Source: Candidatus Cloacimonadota bacterium
GTDB lineage: Bacteria > Hydrothermota > E44-bin80
Length of the DNA: 29,364 bases
Reading direction: 5' to 3'
NCBI GenBank assembly: GCA_004375785.1
Contig: SOKM01000336.1
Coordinates: 1-29,364 of the forward strand
Below, piece after piece: positions 15,496 through 23,049 of the stretch. Position 1 is the first letter of the stretch; every line of letters begins with the position of its first letter. The position numbers were made by a program, and so were the translations under genes. The notes beneath the pieces were generated by a model. The model did no database searches, had not been told where the DNA came from, and saw only the letters and a program-made list of their open reading frames with translations.

Positions 15496-16612
15496 TTCTT
15501 AAGAGATAAAATAGCGAATTTTTTAACTCTATTATATTAGGCTTAAAGTCCGAGATAAGCACATTTGACTTTACTTGCGGAGAGAGAAAATCCTTAAGAT
15601 ATGAAGGAACCGATATAGGTCTATATACTGTATGCAAGAAATCATCACTGAATGGCCATTGAAATCGAAGACCCTTAATAAAATCCTCAGAATAATTCAA
15701 TTCCTCCCCCATTCCTATCTGACAAAGATCATATGGGAAATCTACACCGGATGCTATTGCAAGGTCAAGCGAACCCCAGAACTTTGGATTTATTTCCATC
15801 AAACTGTAATCCCCATTACCCTTCTTAAACTCTACCATTGCGACCCCATGCCACTGAAGAGCATTTAGTAGTTTCATCCCGTAGTTTTTAAGAACAGGGT
15901 CAAAAAAACTTTCAGCACAACTCGATGCTCCTCCTCCTGGGGGAAACTCTCTTATCCTGTGATGCATAAATATCCTTTTTGGTCGCCCATTCTGATAAAG
16001 GGCAAAGAATCCATATCCATCACCTTCTATATACTGCTGAACCATAGGAAGGTCTTTTACCTTGTATCGTTTAAGGAAATTTTTATATTTCTCCTCGAGT
16101 TCTGATGGTTTAAAAACATAATCTATGAGATGACTACCTGTATCCTCTCTTGCTTTTATTACCACTGGAAAATGAAAATTTTCTGATATTTTATTTATCT
16201 CAAAAATATTCTCAGGAACAACAGTTTTAGGATATGGAATCCCAATTTTCCCAGCAAGAGCGTATGCAAAAATTTTATTAAAAGCGCTTCTAACTTTTTC
16301 AAAATCAGGAACTTCAAGTGCTGTGTATCTCTCTACAATCTCTTTATTCTTAGAAATGATTTGGACACTTCTTGAACCAACTGGAATAAGCATGTCGAAC
16401 CTGGTTTTCTTAAGTAAATGAATAAGAAAATCAATGAAACTCTTTTCCTCATTTATGGGAGGAGTAACGAAAACACCCTTTGAATACCTCGAAACACCGC
16501 ACAGAGACGGTCTCTTAGTATCAAGAACATAAACCTCATATCCTCTCATCCCGAGACTCCTTGTAATAGAAAGTGTATGTGAATATGAACCATCTGTTAC
16601 AAGAACCCTCAT
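15452..16612 (-). CDS. ATP-grasp domain protein
   Basis: The 386-residue product shows an N-terminal Rossmann-like preATP-grasp domain (MRVLVTDGSYSHTLSITRSL), an ATP-binding core (HFPVVIKAREDTGSHL, about 147-162; VQQYIEGDGYG) and the metal-binding MEINPKFWGSLDLAIASG near 270-290. This is the carbamoyl-phosphate-synthase-like branch often found in polysaccharide loci. Family chemistry forms an acyl-phosphate and then an amide or similar bond, so ligation of an amino acid or carboxylate to a sugar is a reasonable guess. The start ATG overlaps the methyltransferase stop as ATGA (16612-16609). The C-terminal third has no recognised domain. Confidence 0.83.
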   Translation of the reverse strand: MRVLVTDGSYSHTLSITRSLGMRGYEVYVLDTKRPSLCGVSRYSKGVFVTPPINEEKSFIDFLIHLLKKTRFDMLIPVGSRSVQIISKNKEIVERYTALEVPDFEKVRSAFNKIFAYALAGKIGIPYPKTVVPENIFEINKISENFHFPVVIKAREDTGSHLIDYVFKPSELEEKYKNFLKRYKVKDLPMVQQYIEGDGYGFFALYQNGRPKRIFMHHRIREFPPGGGASSCAESFFDPVLKNYGMKLLNALQWHGVAMVEFKKGNGDYSLMEINPKFWGSLDLAIASGVDFPYDLCQIGMGEELNYSEDFIKGLRFQWPFSDDFLHTVYRPISVPSYLKDFLSPQVKSNVLISDFKPNIIELKNSLFYLLRNVKRYLSHTYKNFF

Positions 16613-17433
16613 AATTCTACGTCCTTCCGTGCGTAAACATCCATCATACTATTTCCCTTTAAATGTTCCTTTACTGAAAGTAAAAATTCAAGAAAAGGAA
16701 ACAGAAACCTCTTTGAGTCAAAAGCAAAGTATCCAAGAAATCTGTTTATATCAAGGTTACCAGGGATAATTTTGATCACCCTGAATCCATTCTTTTTTAG
16801 CATCGTTTTAATATTCTTCTTCGAGAAATAAAAAAGATGGTAAGGAGGGTCAAAATATTCCCATTCCTTTCCTTTTTTACTTGCTTTTCGGCTGCCAATG
16901 TTTCCTGTTTTAATAAATAACAATCCGCCTAATTTCATCAGTCTGTTAATCCTTTCAAGTGCCCCTGAAACATCTCTTAAATGTTCAATTACCCTAATAA
17001 GTGTTACTATATCATACCATCTTTGAGGAAATGAAACATCATAAATATTTCCTTCAATAATATCTTGATGTAAATTTTCTCTACCAAATTTTACTTTTGA
17101 TGGTGAAATATCTATACCTGTAGTTTTATATACAAGTGATGCTTCTTTTAAGTATCTACCATATCCACAACCAATATCAAGTAATTTTCCATCTGGTTTT
17201 AACATTCTAAAAATTGCAACACGAACCTTACTTGACTTATCTGTTACATATCTTGTGGTAGGATTCCACTCTTTCTCTGCATATAATTTCCTCACTTTAT
17301 TATCAGAAATTGGCGGATAAACATAGACCAGTCCACAATCTTCACATTCAACAATTTCTATCCCGTGTTTATTAAAAAGAAAACGCCTTTTTTCAGACCC
17401 ACACAGGTTACATGGTATACTGCTTTTATCCAT
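16609..17433 (-). CDS. Class I SAM methyltransferase with N-terminal Cys4 knuckle
   Basis: The 274-residue protein begins with a zinc-ribbon-like C8-x2-C11...C30-x2-C33 (PCNLCGSEK, VECEDCGLVYVYP), a layout typical of sugar methyltransferases in LPS and antibiotic clusters. It then has the SAM-binding motif I LLDIGCGYGRYL (84-95), an acidic VYKTTGIDIS strand end, and VIEHLRD after motif III. It likely methylates a sugar or a cluster intermediate. The ATG at 17433 is one base after the radical SAM stop; AAAGG lies ten bases upstream. Confidence 0.87.
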   Translation of the reverse strand: MDKSSIPCNLCGSEKRRFLFNKHGIEIVECEDCGLVYVYPPISDNKVRKLYAEKEWNPTTRYVTDKSSKVRVAIFRMLKPDGKLLDIGCGYGRYLKEASLVYKTTGIDISPSKVKFGRENLHQDIIEGNIYDVSFPQRWYDIVTLIRVIEHLRDVSGALERINRLMKLGGLLFIKTGNIGSRKASKKGKEWEYFDPPYHLFYFSKKNIKTMLKKNGFRVIKIIPGNLDINRFLGYFAFDSKRFLFPFLEFLLSVKEHLKGNSMMDVYARKDVEL

Positions 17434-17434
17434 T

Positions 17435-18568
17435 TTAAGTAATACCTTTTGATAGTTCCCTTAATTTCCCACATCTCGTACAGGTAGGAAGCATATTTGA
17501 TACAAGTAACTTCCTCCTAAACTCTCTGAATTCTATGGAATTCCATATAGTCTCAAGAGATGTATCAAGCAGATTACCAAAACTCCTTCTTAAAAATGGG
17601 CAATGTATTATACTTGCATCAGGTGCTATCCTTACAGAAAAGAATCCTGCACAGGTCAAGAGACATTTTTCTCTGATGTTCCTGTTAAATATTCCCTCAA
17701 AACACTTATTTAACAAAGCCGGAGAAAACACAACCTTTAGCCCTCTATTCTCACCATTTTCAATGGTTTTATAAAAAGTCTTCTGGATCTCTTTGAGAGA
17801 ATTTTTATACTCTATTTCTTCAGAAACGAGCGTGTGTATCTCATCAGAATCAAATCCTGTTATCAATGAACTTTTTCTAACTTCATCATCATTGTAATTT
17901 GCTACAAGTCCAATATCTATCTGATTAACAGAATAATCTACAAGTAAGGCCGGTAGTTTAACAACATCCTTAAGATTCTCATCAAGCACAATTACACTTA
18001 TGTTTACACTGATGCCTTTCTTCTTAAAAATCTCAAGCGATTTCATTGCCCTTTTATAAGCATCTGACCTCCCTCTTATCCTGTTATGAACCATCTCAAA
18101 ACCCTCACAAGATGTACCAATGAGAGCAATCCTATTACTGGATTCAAAAATCTTTTTTAATCTTTCTTCCGTTATGAGGGTGCCATTTGTTTGAAAGGAA
18201 ATTTCCATTCCTTCATTTGTTATAATTTTTATAATATCTTCAATATCATTTCTCATAAACGGTTCCGACCCTGTAAGAAAACAGTTTCGGAAACCGTTTT
18301 CACTCAATTTCTCCCTGAACAAAAAACCAATTTCTTTAATTGTAAGTTCCTTCAGACCAGCTTCTGTCTTATGCTGCCTGTAGAAACACATCTTACAGTT
18401 CAGATTACATCTCTGGGTTACCTCAAAGGCAATCGATTTTGGGATAGGGATACTTTCACCATTCAATATCTTTCTGTGAATCCATCTATTTCTGGCCATT
18501 CTATAGGGCTCAAGGAATGGTCTTGTAAAACGAGAAGTTCTTACTGCTTCAATCAATCTGTTATTCAA
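17435..18568 (-). CDS. Radical SAM/SPASM domain protein
   Basis: The 377-residue radical SAM enzyme has the 4Fe-4S/SAM motif C54-x3-C58-x2-C61 (RCNLNCKMCFYR), a GGE-equivalent LTGSEPFMR (about 98-106) and a Cys-rich C-terminal SPASM-type region (CLLTCAG, IIHCPF, then C363-x2-C366) that would hold auxiliary clusters. SPASM enzymes modify peptides or act as sugar/amino-sugar dehydratases and epimerases; the location in a glycan run favours a sugar substrate. The start is a TTG at 18568 with AAAGGA seven bases upstream, 15 bp after the flippase stop. Confidence 0.87.
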   Translation of the reverse strand: MNNRLIEAVRTSRFTRPFLEPYRMARNRWIHRKILNGESIPIPKSIAFEVTQRCNLNCKMCFYRQHKTEAGLKELTIKEIGFLFREKLSENGFRNCFLTGSEPFMRNDIEDIIKIITNEGMEISFQTNGTLITEERLKKIFESSNRIALIGTSCEGFEMVHNRIRGRSDAYKRAMKSLEIFKKKGISVNISVIVLDENLKDVVKLPALLVDYSVNQIDIGLVANYNDDEVRKSSLITGFDSDEIHTLVSEEIEYKNSLKEIQKTFYKTIENGENRGLKVVFSPALLNKCFEGIFNRNIREKCLLTCAGFFSVRIAPDASIIHCPFLRRSFGNLLDTSLETIWNSIEFREFRRKLLVSNMLPTCTRCGKLRELSKGIT

Positions 18569-18583
18569 AGTAATATCCTTTAT

Positions 18584-19831
18584 TTATTGAACTCTGACGG
18601 TTGTTTTCGGGTTACACTTTCCACTATTTCCTTTGAAAATAACGATAAAAAAGATAGCTTCAACAATATATGCAAGAGAGGATGCGAAAGCAGCACCATA
18701 CATTCCGTACCGTGGTATTAAAAAAAGATTAAGCAATATATTAACAAAAACTGCAATTGCCCTTCCACGCAGAAGAAGCTCAGGCTTCCCCCATACACCG
18801 ACCACATGTGCAGCAAGAACCTTTGGAATGGCAAGAAAGACAATACCCGGTAAAAGGATGACAAAAGGCAGGAAAGATGGAATAAAAGCATCTGTATAGA
18901 ATAATCTTATTAATGGTTTTACTGCAAAGAGAGCAATTACTGCACACAAAAGAGTTAAAAAAAAAGTGTTTTTCATTACTTTCGAAGTCACCCTCTCAGA
19001 AATTTTACCTGTAACCAGCTTCGAATACAAAACCAGATAGATTGCTCTTGGCAAAATCCAGAGTGTTTCAGCGATAAATGTGGCTGTGGAATAAAAACCA
19101 ATCTGTATTGTATTACTAAAAACCTTTAAAAATAAAATATCAAACCTGTAATTGAGGAATCCCAACAATTCGGTTAGAAAGATTTTGTGCCCAAAAAGAA
19201 AACCGTCCTTAATATAAGAAGTGTTGACTTTTCCCTTAAAACTAATAAACTTTGAAAGAACAAAAAAACTTGCGATATAAAAGACAATGTTAAGTAAAAG
19301 AACTGCAGAAACAGCACCCTTAAGTTTGTTTAAAAAGATTGTTAGAAAGAGAGCAAACAGGGAAAACTTAACAATCTGTTGAGATAGATTCCAGTAATTC
19401 TGAATAAGCAACCTACCTTTGCCAAGAAGTATATCAGGAATATAATAGAACCACAATCCTGTGAATATCAGCAAAAGTAAACCTAATTTAAAGAAAAGGT
19501 ATTCCTCTGGGAAAAATCTCTGATAGAGTATGTATCCAATCGAAGCACCAATTGCACCAATTACAATACTCAATAATAAATTACTTTTGAAAACATCGCC
19601 TTCTTGGTATCTCTTTTTCCCCATGAAGTAGGAACTCGAAAGACCATATCCCATATGGGAGAAGGCTACAACAAGCTGAGGTACAATAAGTAATGAAACG
19701 AATCTGCCTTTTCCTTCGGGTCCGAGTAATCTATTCAAAATAATGCTGCTGCCAATGCCAAATAAAAATCCGAGCACCTGACAGATCAAAGTATGAGAGG
19801 TATCTTTTATTAGAAAGGGACGGTTGTTCAA
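18584..19831 (-). CDS. Polysaccharide flippase, Wzx/MATE-like
   Basis: The 415-residue membrane protein has about twelve hydrophobic segments and the classic N-terminus of polysaccharide-export flippases (FLIKDTSHTL, then GIGSSIILNRLLGPEGKGRF, residues about 26-45). The C-terminal half retains RYGMYGAAFASSLAY. It would move the lipid-linked repeat unit to the outer face of the cytoplasmic membrane. The only plausible start is TTG 19831, because an in-frame stop lies shortly upstream. This TTG lies inside repeat copy A and overlaps the stop of the small RAYT remnant (TTGA). The first residues MNNRPF are repeat-encoded. Length is slightly short of the usual 430-500. Confidence 0.87.
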   Translation of the reverse strand: MNNRPFLIKDTSHTLICQVLGFLFGIGSSIILNRLLGPEGKGRFVSLLIVPQLVVAFSHMGYGLSSSYFMGKKRYQEGDVFKSNLLLSIVIGAIGASIGYILYQRFFPEEYLFFKLGLLLLIFTGLWFYYIPDILLGKGRLLIQNYWNLSQQIVKFSLFALFLTIFLNKLKGAVSAVLLLNIVFYIASFFVLSKFISFKGKVNTSYIKDGFLFGHKIFLTELLGFLNYRFDILFLKVFSNTIQIGFYSTATFIAETLWILPRAIYLVLYSKLVTGKISERVTSKVMKNTFFLTLLCAVIALFAVKPLIRLFYTDAFIPSFLPFVILLPGIVFLAIPKVLAAHVVGVWGKPELLLRGRAIAVFVNILLNLFLIPRYGMYGAAFASSLAYIVEAIFFIVIFKGNSGKCNPKTTVRVQ

Positions 19832-19844
19832 AAGTTCAAAACTT
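19814..19844 (-). repeat. REP-like repeat copy A
   Basis: Read on the minus strand, 19844-19815 matches copy B (19986-20015) at 28 of 30 positions, in opposite orientation. Shared cores are AAGTTTTGAACTTT and ACCGTCCCTT, the first containing an AAGTT-TTG-AACTT hairpin. It overlaps the end of the RAYT remnant and supplies the TTG start of the flippase. Confidence 0.75.
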
Positions 19845-19959
19845 CCTTTTCAAAAAGTAAAAAAACATCGTCATCTTGAAAAAGTGCTATGCCATCCATT
19901 GCTCTCGATATAGTATGAAAGAAAGCACCTGGATAACTTATACGTGGATTTCTACTCAT
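19828..19959 (-). pseudogene. Truncated REP-associated tyrosine transposase (RAYT, Y1_Tnp) N-terminus
   Basis: This 43-codon ORF starts at ATG 19959 with AAGGAG six bases upstream and ends at TGA 19830-19828. It begins MSRNPRISYPGAFFHTISRA and continues MDGIALFQDDDVFLLFEK. That is the hallmark N-terminus of RAYT/IS200-like TnpA_REP proteins (R-x-x-RI-x-YPGA-x-x-H-x-x-x-R, then I/L-F-x-D-D-D-x-x-F-L). Full-length relatives are about 180-320 residues. The HUH metal motif and catalytic Tyr are absent, so it cannot be an active transposase alone. It is flanked by inverted copies A and B of a repeat, the arrangement of RAYT genes between REP sequences. Its stop overlaps the flippase start and its ATG follows the radical SAM stop by one base. 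Confidence 0.75.
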
Positions 19960-19960
19960 T

Positions 19961-21001
19961 TCATTCTCCTTTTTGTTTATAATTAAAGTTTTGAACTTTC
20001 GAACGACCGTCCCTTAGTGCCTTTTTGAATAAATGTAGATTTTTTAGAGGTTTTAATCCTTCATAATGTTCGCATTTTTTACAAATGGCAGGAATGGAGC
20101 CTTTGGTAAAACTTCTTCTTAAATTTTTCAGTATATCACCTCTCCATATCTCATCAATTGATTGTTGTAGTATATTTCCCAGTATTACTTCACCATCTAT
20201 ATCCCTGCAGCAAGGAACTACATCCCCATTCCACATAATTGATAAAGTATTATAGAGGAGAGAGCAGGGTTCTTTCTTCTCTCTATTCATTTTTAATTTC
20301 ATATCATCAACCATATCTTTCTTTGAAATTCTTCCAGACCAACTATCATAAATATTGTCAAAAATAATTCTTGCGTCGCATTCTTTAGCAAGTTCTTTTA
20401 ATGACAAACAACTCTTATTTTTCAAAACATCTTCAAGAGAGATGACTTTAATAACAATGGTTAAATCAACTTTTCCATGCATTGATTTGTTCGTCAATAA
20501 TATTTTTCTAACATTTTCATATACTTTATAAAAATCATCTACACCAAATAATCTCTTATATGTTTCCTTGTCCATTCCCCCTATATTTATTAAAATACTA
20601 TTTACACCCGATTCGAGTAATTTTTTTACACCTATTCTTTGTAAAAGTATTCCATTTGTACTGAATTTTATATTTCTAATATTCTTTTTTGCCATTGAAT
20701 ATTTTATTTTCTCAACTATATTCCTATCAATTAAAGGGTCACCAACTACTCCTGTAAGATTTATATCTCCTCCGCTTTTATCATCAAATTCGTCTATCAA
20801 TTTTTCAAATAACTTCTGTTTCATTATTCCTTTGTCCCTTTTCATAAATCTATATCCACAATATATGCAGTTTGCATTACAGATGTTCGTAAGTTCAACC
20901 AATAGAGTTGCAGGGTGTAACTTCAATCCTCCAATAATAAATCTTGTCGGAACTAACTTCCCCAGTGAGTAGTTCAATCTTGATTTAAGCGAATAAAACA
21001 T
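19961..21001 (-). CDS. Radical SAM/SPASM domain protein
   Basis: The 346-residue product has the radical SAM triad C41-x3-C45-x2-C48 (NICNANCIYCGYR) and IKFSTNGILL for SAM contacts. The C-terminal SPASM-like segment has WNGDVVPCCRDIDG, GNILQQSIDEIWRG and CKKCEHYEG. It may modify a sugar or a small peptide. The C-terminal tail from about residue 328 (RDGRSKVQNFN) is encoded by repeat copy B and so looks like a later extension; the stop TGA lies within the ribosome site of the RAYT remnant. The ATG at 21001 has no good Shine-Dalgarno sequence. Only distantly similar to the other radical SAM protein in the window. Confidence 0.85.
   Translation of the reverse strand: MFYSLKSRLNYSLGKLVPTRFIIGGLKLHPATLLVELTNICNANCIYCGYRFMKRDKGIMKQKLFEKLIDEFDDKSGGDINLTGVVGDPLIDRNIVEKIKYSMAKKNIRNIKFSTNGILLQRIGVKKLLESGVNSILINIGGMDKETYKRLFGVDDFYKVYENVRKILLTNKSMHGKVDLTIVIKVISLEDVLKNKSCLSLKELAKECDARIIFDNIYDSWSGRISKKDMVDDMKLKMNREKKEPCSLLYNTLSIMWNGDVVPCCRDIDGEVILGNILQQSIDEIWRGDILKNLRRSFTKGSIPAICKKCEHYEGLKPLKNLHLFKKALRDGRSKVQNFNYKQKGE
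19986..20015 (+). repeat. REP-like repeat copy B
   Basis: This is a 30-bp copy in plus orientation, inverted relative to copy A. It contains the hairpin AAAGTT-TTG-AACTTT (19985-19999). It lies inside the 3' end of the radical SAM gene, in frame. Confidence 0.75.
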
Positions 21002-21020
21002 TGATAAATAGATTTCTTAA

Positions 21021-21043
21021 AACTTTTGAACGACCGCCCCTTT
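21021..21043 (+). repeat. REP-like repeat copy C (partial)
   Basis: AACTTTTGAACGACCGCCCC and the next three bases match the right two thirds of copy B with two substitutions. It lies in the 52-bp gap between the DUF362 stop and the radical SAM start, in the same orientation as B. Confidence 0.65.
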
Positions 21044-21053
21044 AAAAGAAAAA

Positions 21054-22139
21054 TTATTCTTTATACTTTTTGAAAAGTTTGCCCCATTTTGTTCCAGACC
21101 AGGTTTTGAAAATTCTCTTGCCTTTGGTTGGCCACCAGAGATAATCGTGGTAAAATGCCGAACTGAACACGAAGATATAGACCAGAGGTGTATGAAAAAA
21201 GAGCTTCTGCAGAAACTTAAAAGGTCCAAACCAGAGTTTGTTGCCGACAAAACTTGCTAAGTTATTACCTACACTGAACCCCAGATTAACCCCTGAGATT
21301 TCCTCCCCAATAACTTCGATTTCTCGTGGGTCACCAACACCGAGATTCGCATCATGTGCAAGTTTGATATAGCCTATCTCCAGAGGATTGAATCCCATCA
21401 TCTTTGCTGCAATGGCATCTATTGCAACTGAATCACCGCTTGCGAGGATGTAGTTAGTTTCTACCGGCTTCATTGTTCTGGGACCAGGACCATCCCCTGC
21501 AGTGGTTCCATCCATTACGGCAAAAATCCCAGAATGAATCTCTTTCTGAATCCTCAAAAGGTCAACAAGCGTTTTATGAATGACACTGTGGGTATAGTGT
21601 CTTTTTGTATTTAAAAGCCCTCCAAAAGCGTTTTTCATCGCACCGGTGGTGGTGGTATAAATATGGCACTTCATCGTAGGTAAATGCAAGATGTTTTTAC
21701 CTATAAAATACTCAGGGATATAAATCCCTTCCGGATAAATTCTATCTAAGACCAGCATCTTACCTTCAGGTTTATATAAAACCCATTTAATATCCTTCGG
21801 TAGAAAATTGTATAACTCAGGAAGCTGGTATTTTTTGTATATCGGAGTCAAAAGGTTAAGATACCCCCCCTTAAAAGGGTTGGTAACAACAGTATTGTTA
21901 TGCACCGCCACAAGTTCATTATAACCTAAACCCTCAAGTGCCTTTATAACCCCCTCAAGCTGCCATGGGGTTGTATTTGCACCTGGAAAAGGAAAGTGCC
22001 AGGAGATGTTATCCTTCAGGATAACGGATTTCCTTTTATCGAGAAAGCCACTTATGCCAGCAAGTTGCATAATCCGTTTATAGTCTTCAAGAACAGTTTC
22101 AGGAGAGGTTTTAAGAACTACAACTTTCGATCTGAGCAT
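21054..22139 (-). CDS. DUF362 domain protein
   Basis: The 361-residue protein belongs to the DUF362 family (PF04015). It shows VILKDNISWHFPFPGANTTP (39-58), LPTMKCHIYTTTTGAMKNAFGGLL and MDGTTAGDGPGPRTMKPVETN, then GDSVAIDAIAAKMMGF. Members often carry ferredoxin-like Fe-S domains; none is seen here. The conserved Lys/Cys/His core is intact but the reaction is unknown. The C-terminal 60 residues are aromatic and basic with a hydrophobic stretch (LVYIFVFSSAFY). The ATG has a strong GGAGG six to seven bases upstream and follows the DMT gene by 12 bp, so the two are one unit. Confidence 0.85.
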   Translation of the reverse strand: MLRSKVVVLKTSPETVLEDYKRIMQLAGISGFLDKRKSVILKDNISWHFPFPGANTTPWQLEGVIKALEGLGYNELVAVHNNTVVTNPFKGGYLNLLTPIYKKYQLPELYNFLPKDIKWVLYKPEGKMLVLDRIYPEGIYIPEYFIGKNILHLPTMKCHIYTTTTGAMKNAFGGLLNTKRHYTHSVIHKTLVDLLRIQKEIHSGIFAVMDGTTAGDGPGPRTMKPVETNYILASGDSVAIDAIAAKMMGFNPLEIGYIKLAHDANLGVGDPREIEVIGEEISGVNLGFSVGNNLASFVGNKLWFGPFKFLQKLFFHTPLVYIFVFSSAFYHDYLWWPTKGKRIFKTWSGTKWGKLFKKYKE

Positions 22140-22151
22140 TTATTACCTCCA

Positions 22152-22520
22152 TTAGAGACTTTTGGTGAGGAAGACCATACCTGCTGTGATTAAAATAACA
22201 CCAAGTATTCTATAGATATTAATGGTCTCGCCGAAGAATTTCCAGGAGATTAGGAGAATAAACACATAACCAATGCTCAACATTGGATAGGCAAAACTCA
22301 ATTCTGTCCGTGATAGGGCTCCGATCCAGAAAAATGCACCGATGCCGTAAAGCACAAATCCGAGAAGAATAAATGGTTGCTTGAAAACGGCAGCAAAGAA
22401 AGTGCCTAGTTGATTAAAATCTAAACTAAGTTCACCTGCCGCTCGAGTTCCATACTTAATAGAACTCTGACCTGCTACATTGATAACGATACAGACGATT
22501 ATGTATATAATGCCTTTCAT
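22152..22520 (-). CDS. Small DMT/EamA-like transporter (ArnE/ArnF-like)
   Basis: The 122-residue protein has four hydrophobic segments, the size of SMR-type half-transporters. AFFWIGALSRTELSFAYPML (about 62-81) is the conserved ELS-x-AYP segment seen in ArnE/ArnF undecaprenyl-phosphate-aminosugar flippase subunits and related proteins. The C-terminal helix GVILITAGMVFLTKSL is also typical. It may dimerise to flip a lipid-linked sugar used by the GT-C enzymes, but an EmrE-like drug exporter cannot be excluded. The ATG at 22520 has GGAGG four bases upstream. Confidence 0.78.
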   Translation of the reverse strand: MKGIIYIIVCIVINVAGQSSIKYGTRAAGELSLDFNQLGTFFAAVFKQPFILLGFVLYGIGAFFWIGALSRTELSFAYPMLSIGYVFILLISWKFFGETINIYRILGVILITAGMVFLTKSL

Positions 22521-22537
22521 TGTTCCTCCATTCTTTC

Positions 22538-22568
22538 GTAATTAAGTAATTTAGTAACTAAGTAATTA
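22538..22568 (-). repeat. Left arm of a 31-bp inverted repeat around four-helix-bundle gene
   Basis: The reverse complement of this segment matches 22991-23021 at 26 of 31 positions (core TAATTACT...TTACT...AATTAC). It overlaps the last codons of the four-helix-bundle gene and its stop. Confidence 0.6.
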
Positions 22569-22977
22569 TTTCATTTTTAAAACTGGACTTTTGTTTATCT
22601 TTTTGTCGTTTGTTGGAGGCAATATATCCATTCAATACCCTAATTAATTCATATGCATCCCGTTTTAGATCATCTCTGTAATTCTCATCTATATACCCTT
22701 CATCATAACATTCATTTATATCATCAATTATCTCGCAAATGGAACCGCGAGACATTCTGCAAAATTGAATGTTTTCTTGATAATGGTATCGTCCATAACC
22801 TTCAGCAATATTATTCGTGACTGATAGTTTGGCTTTTCTCATTTGATGTTTGAGATTGTATTCTTCTTCTTCAGGTAGTTTCTTTATCAGTTTGCTAATT
22901 TTTCGGCTAAATTCTCTAGCCATTATGTAAACCTTTAAATCTTCGAATGTAAATATCTTTCCTTTCTTCTTAGTCAT
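22558..22977 (-). CDS. Four-helix-bundle protein (23S rRNA IVP / TIGR02436 family)
   Basis: This is the second family member in the window, 139 residues from the ATG at 22977. Features: FTFEDLKVYIMAREFSRKI near the start, LPEEEEYNLKHQMRKAKLSV, NNIAEGYGRYHYQENIQF and MSRGSICEIIDDINE. It shares only the family pattern with the copy at 12278, so the two are old paralogues or independent acquisitions. I prefer ATG 22977 over GTG 22983 because GGGAG lies five bases before the ATG. The final residues (KNEIIT) are encoded by an AT-rich repeat whose inverted partner lies just upstream of the gene. Function is unknown. Confidence 0.84.
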   Translation of the reverse strand: MTKKKGKIFTFEDLKVYIMAREFSRKISKLIKKLPEEEEYNLKHQMRKAKLSVTNNIAEGYGRYHYQENIQFCRMSRGSICEIIDDINECYDEGYIDENYRDDLKRDAYELIRVLNGYIASNKRQKDKQKSSFKNEIIT

Positions 22978-22990
22978 ATGCACTCCCGCT

Positions 22991-23021
22991 TAATTACTCA
23001 GTAACTCATTTACTCAATTAC
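22991..23021 (+). repeat. Right arm of the 31-bp inverted repeat
   Basis: This partner of 22538-22568 lies 13 bp upstream of the four-helix-bundle ATG. It is built of TTACTCA-like short units that also recur elsewhere (for example near 4880-4960), so the inverted pairing could be a by-product of a common filler repeat. Confidence 0.55.
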
Positions 23022-23022
23022 T

Positions 23023-23049
23023 TTGATTAATTGCTTCGCAATTAATCAA
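23023..23049. repeat. Perfect 12-bp stem hairpin with TTC/GAA triloop over a stop codon
   Basis: TTGATTAATTGC (23023-23034) pairs perfectly with GCAATTAATCAA (23038-23049) around a TTC loop (GAA on the minus strand). It covers the stop codon and last two codons of the GT2 gene. No T-run follows on the minus strand, so it is not a standard intrinsic terminator; it may stall exonucleases or be a member of the GNA-loop family. Confidence 0.7.

Noticed and set aside
19828..19959. RiPP precursor peptide next to a radical SAM/SPASM gene
   Set aside because: Position and ribosome site fit, but the sequence is a RAYT N-terminus (RISYPGAFFH, FQDDD) and is flanked by REP-like inverted repeats.
12278..22977. 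Diversity-generating retroelement (four-helix-bundle proteins resemble Avd)
   Set aside because: No reverse transcriptase, template repeat or variable repeat with adenine-biased changes is visible.
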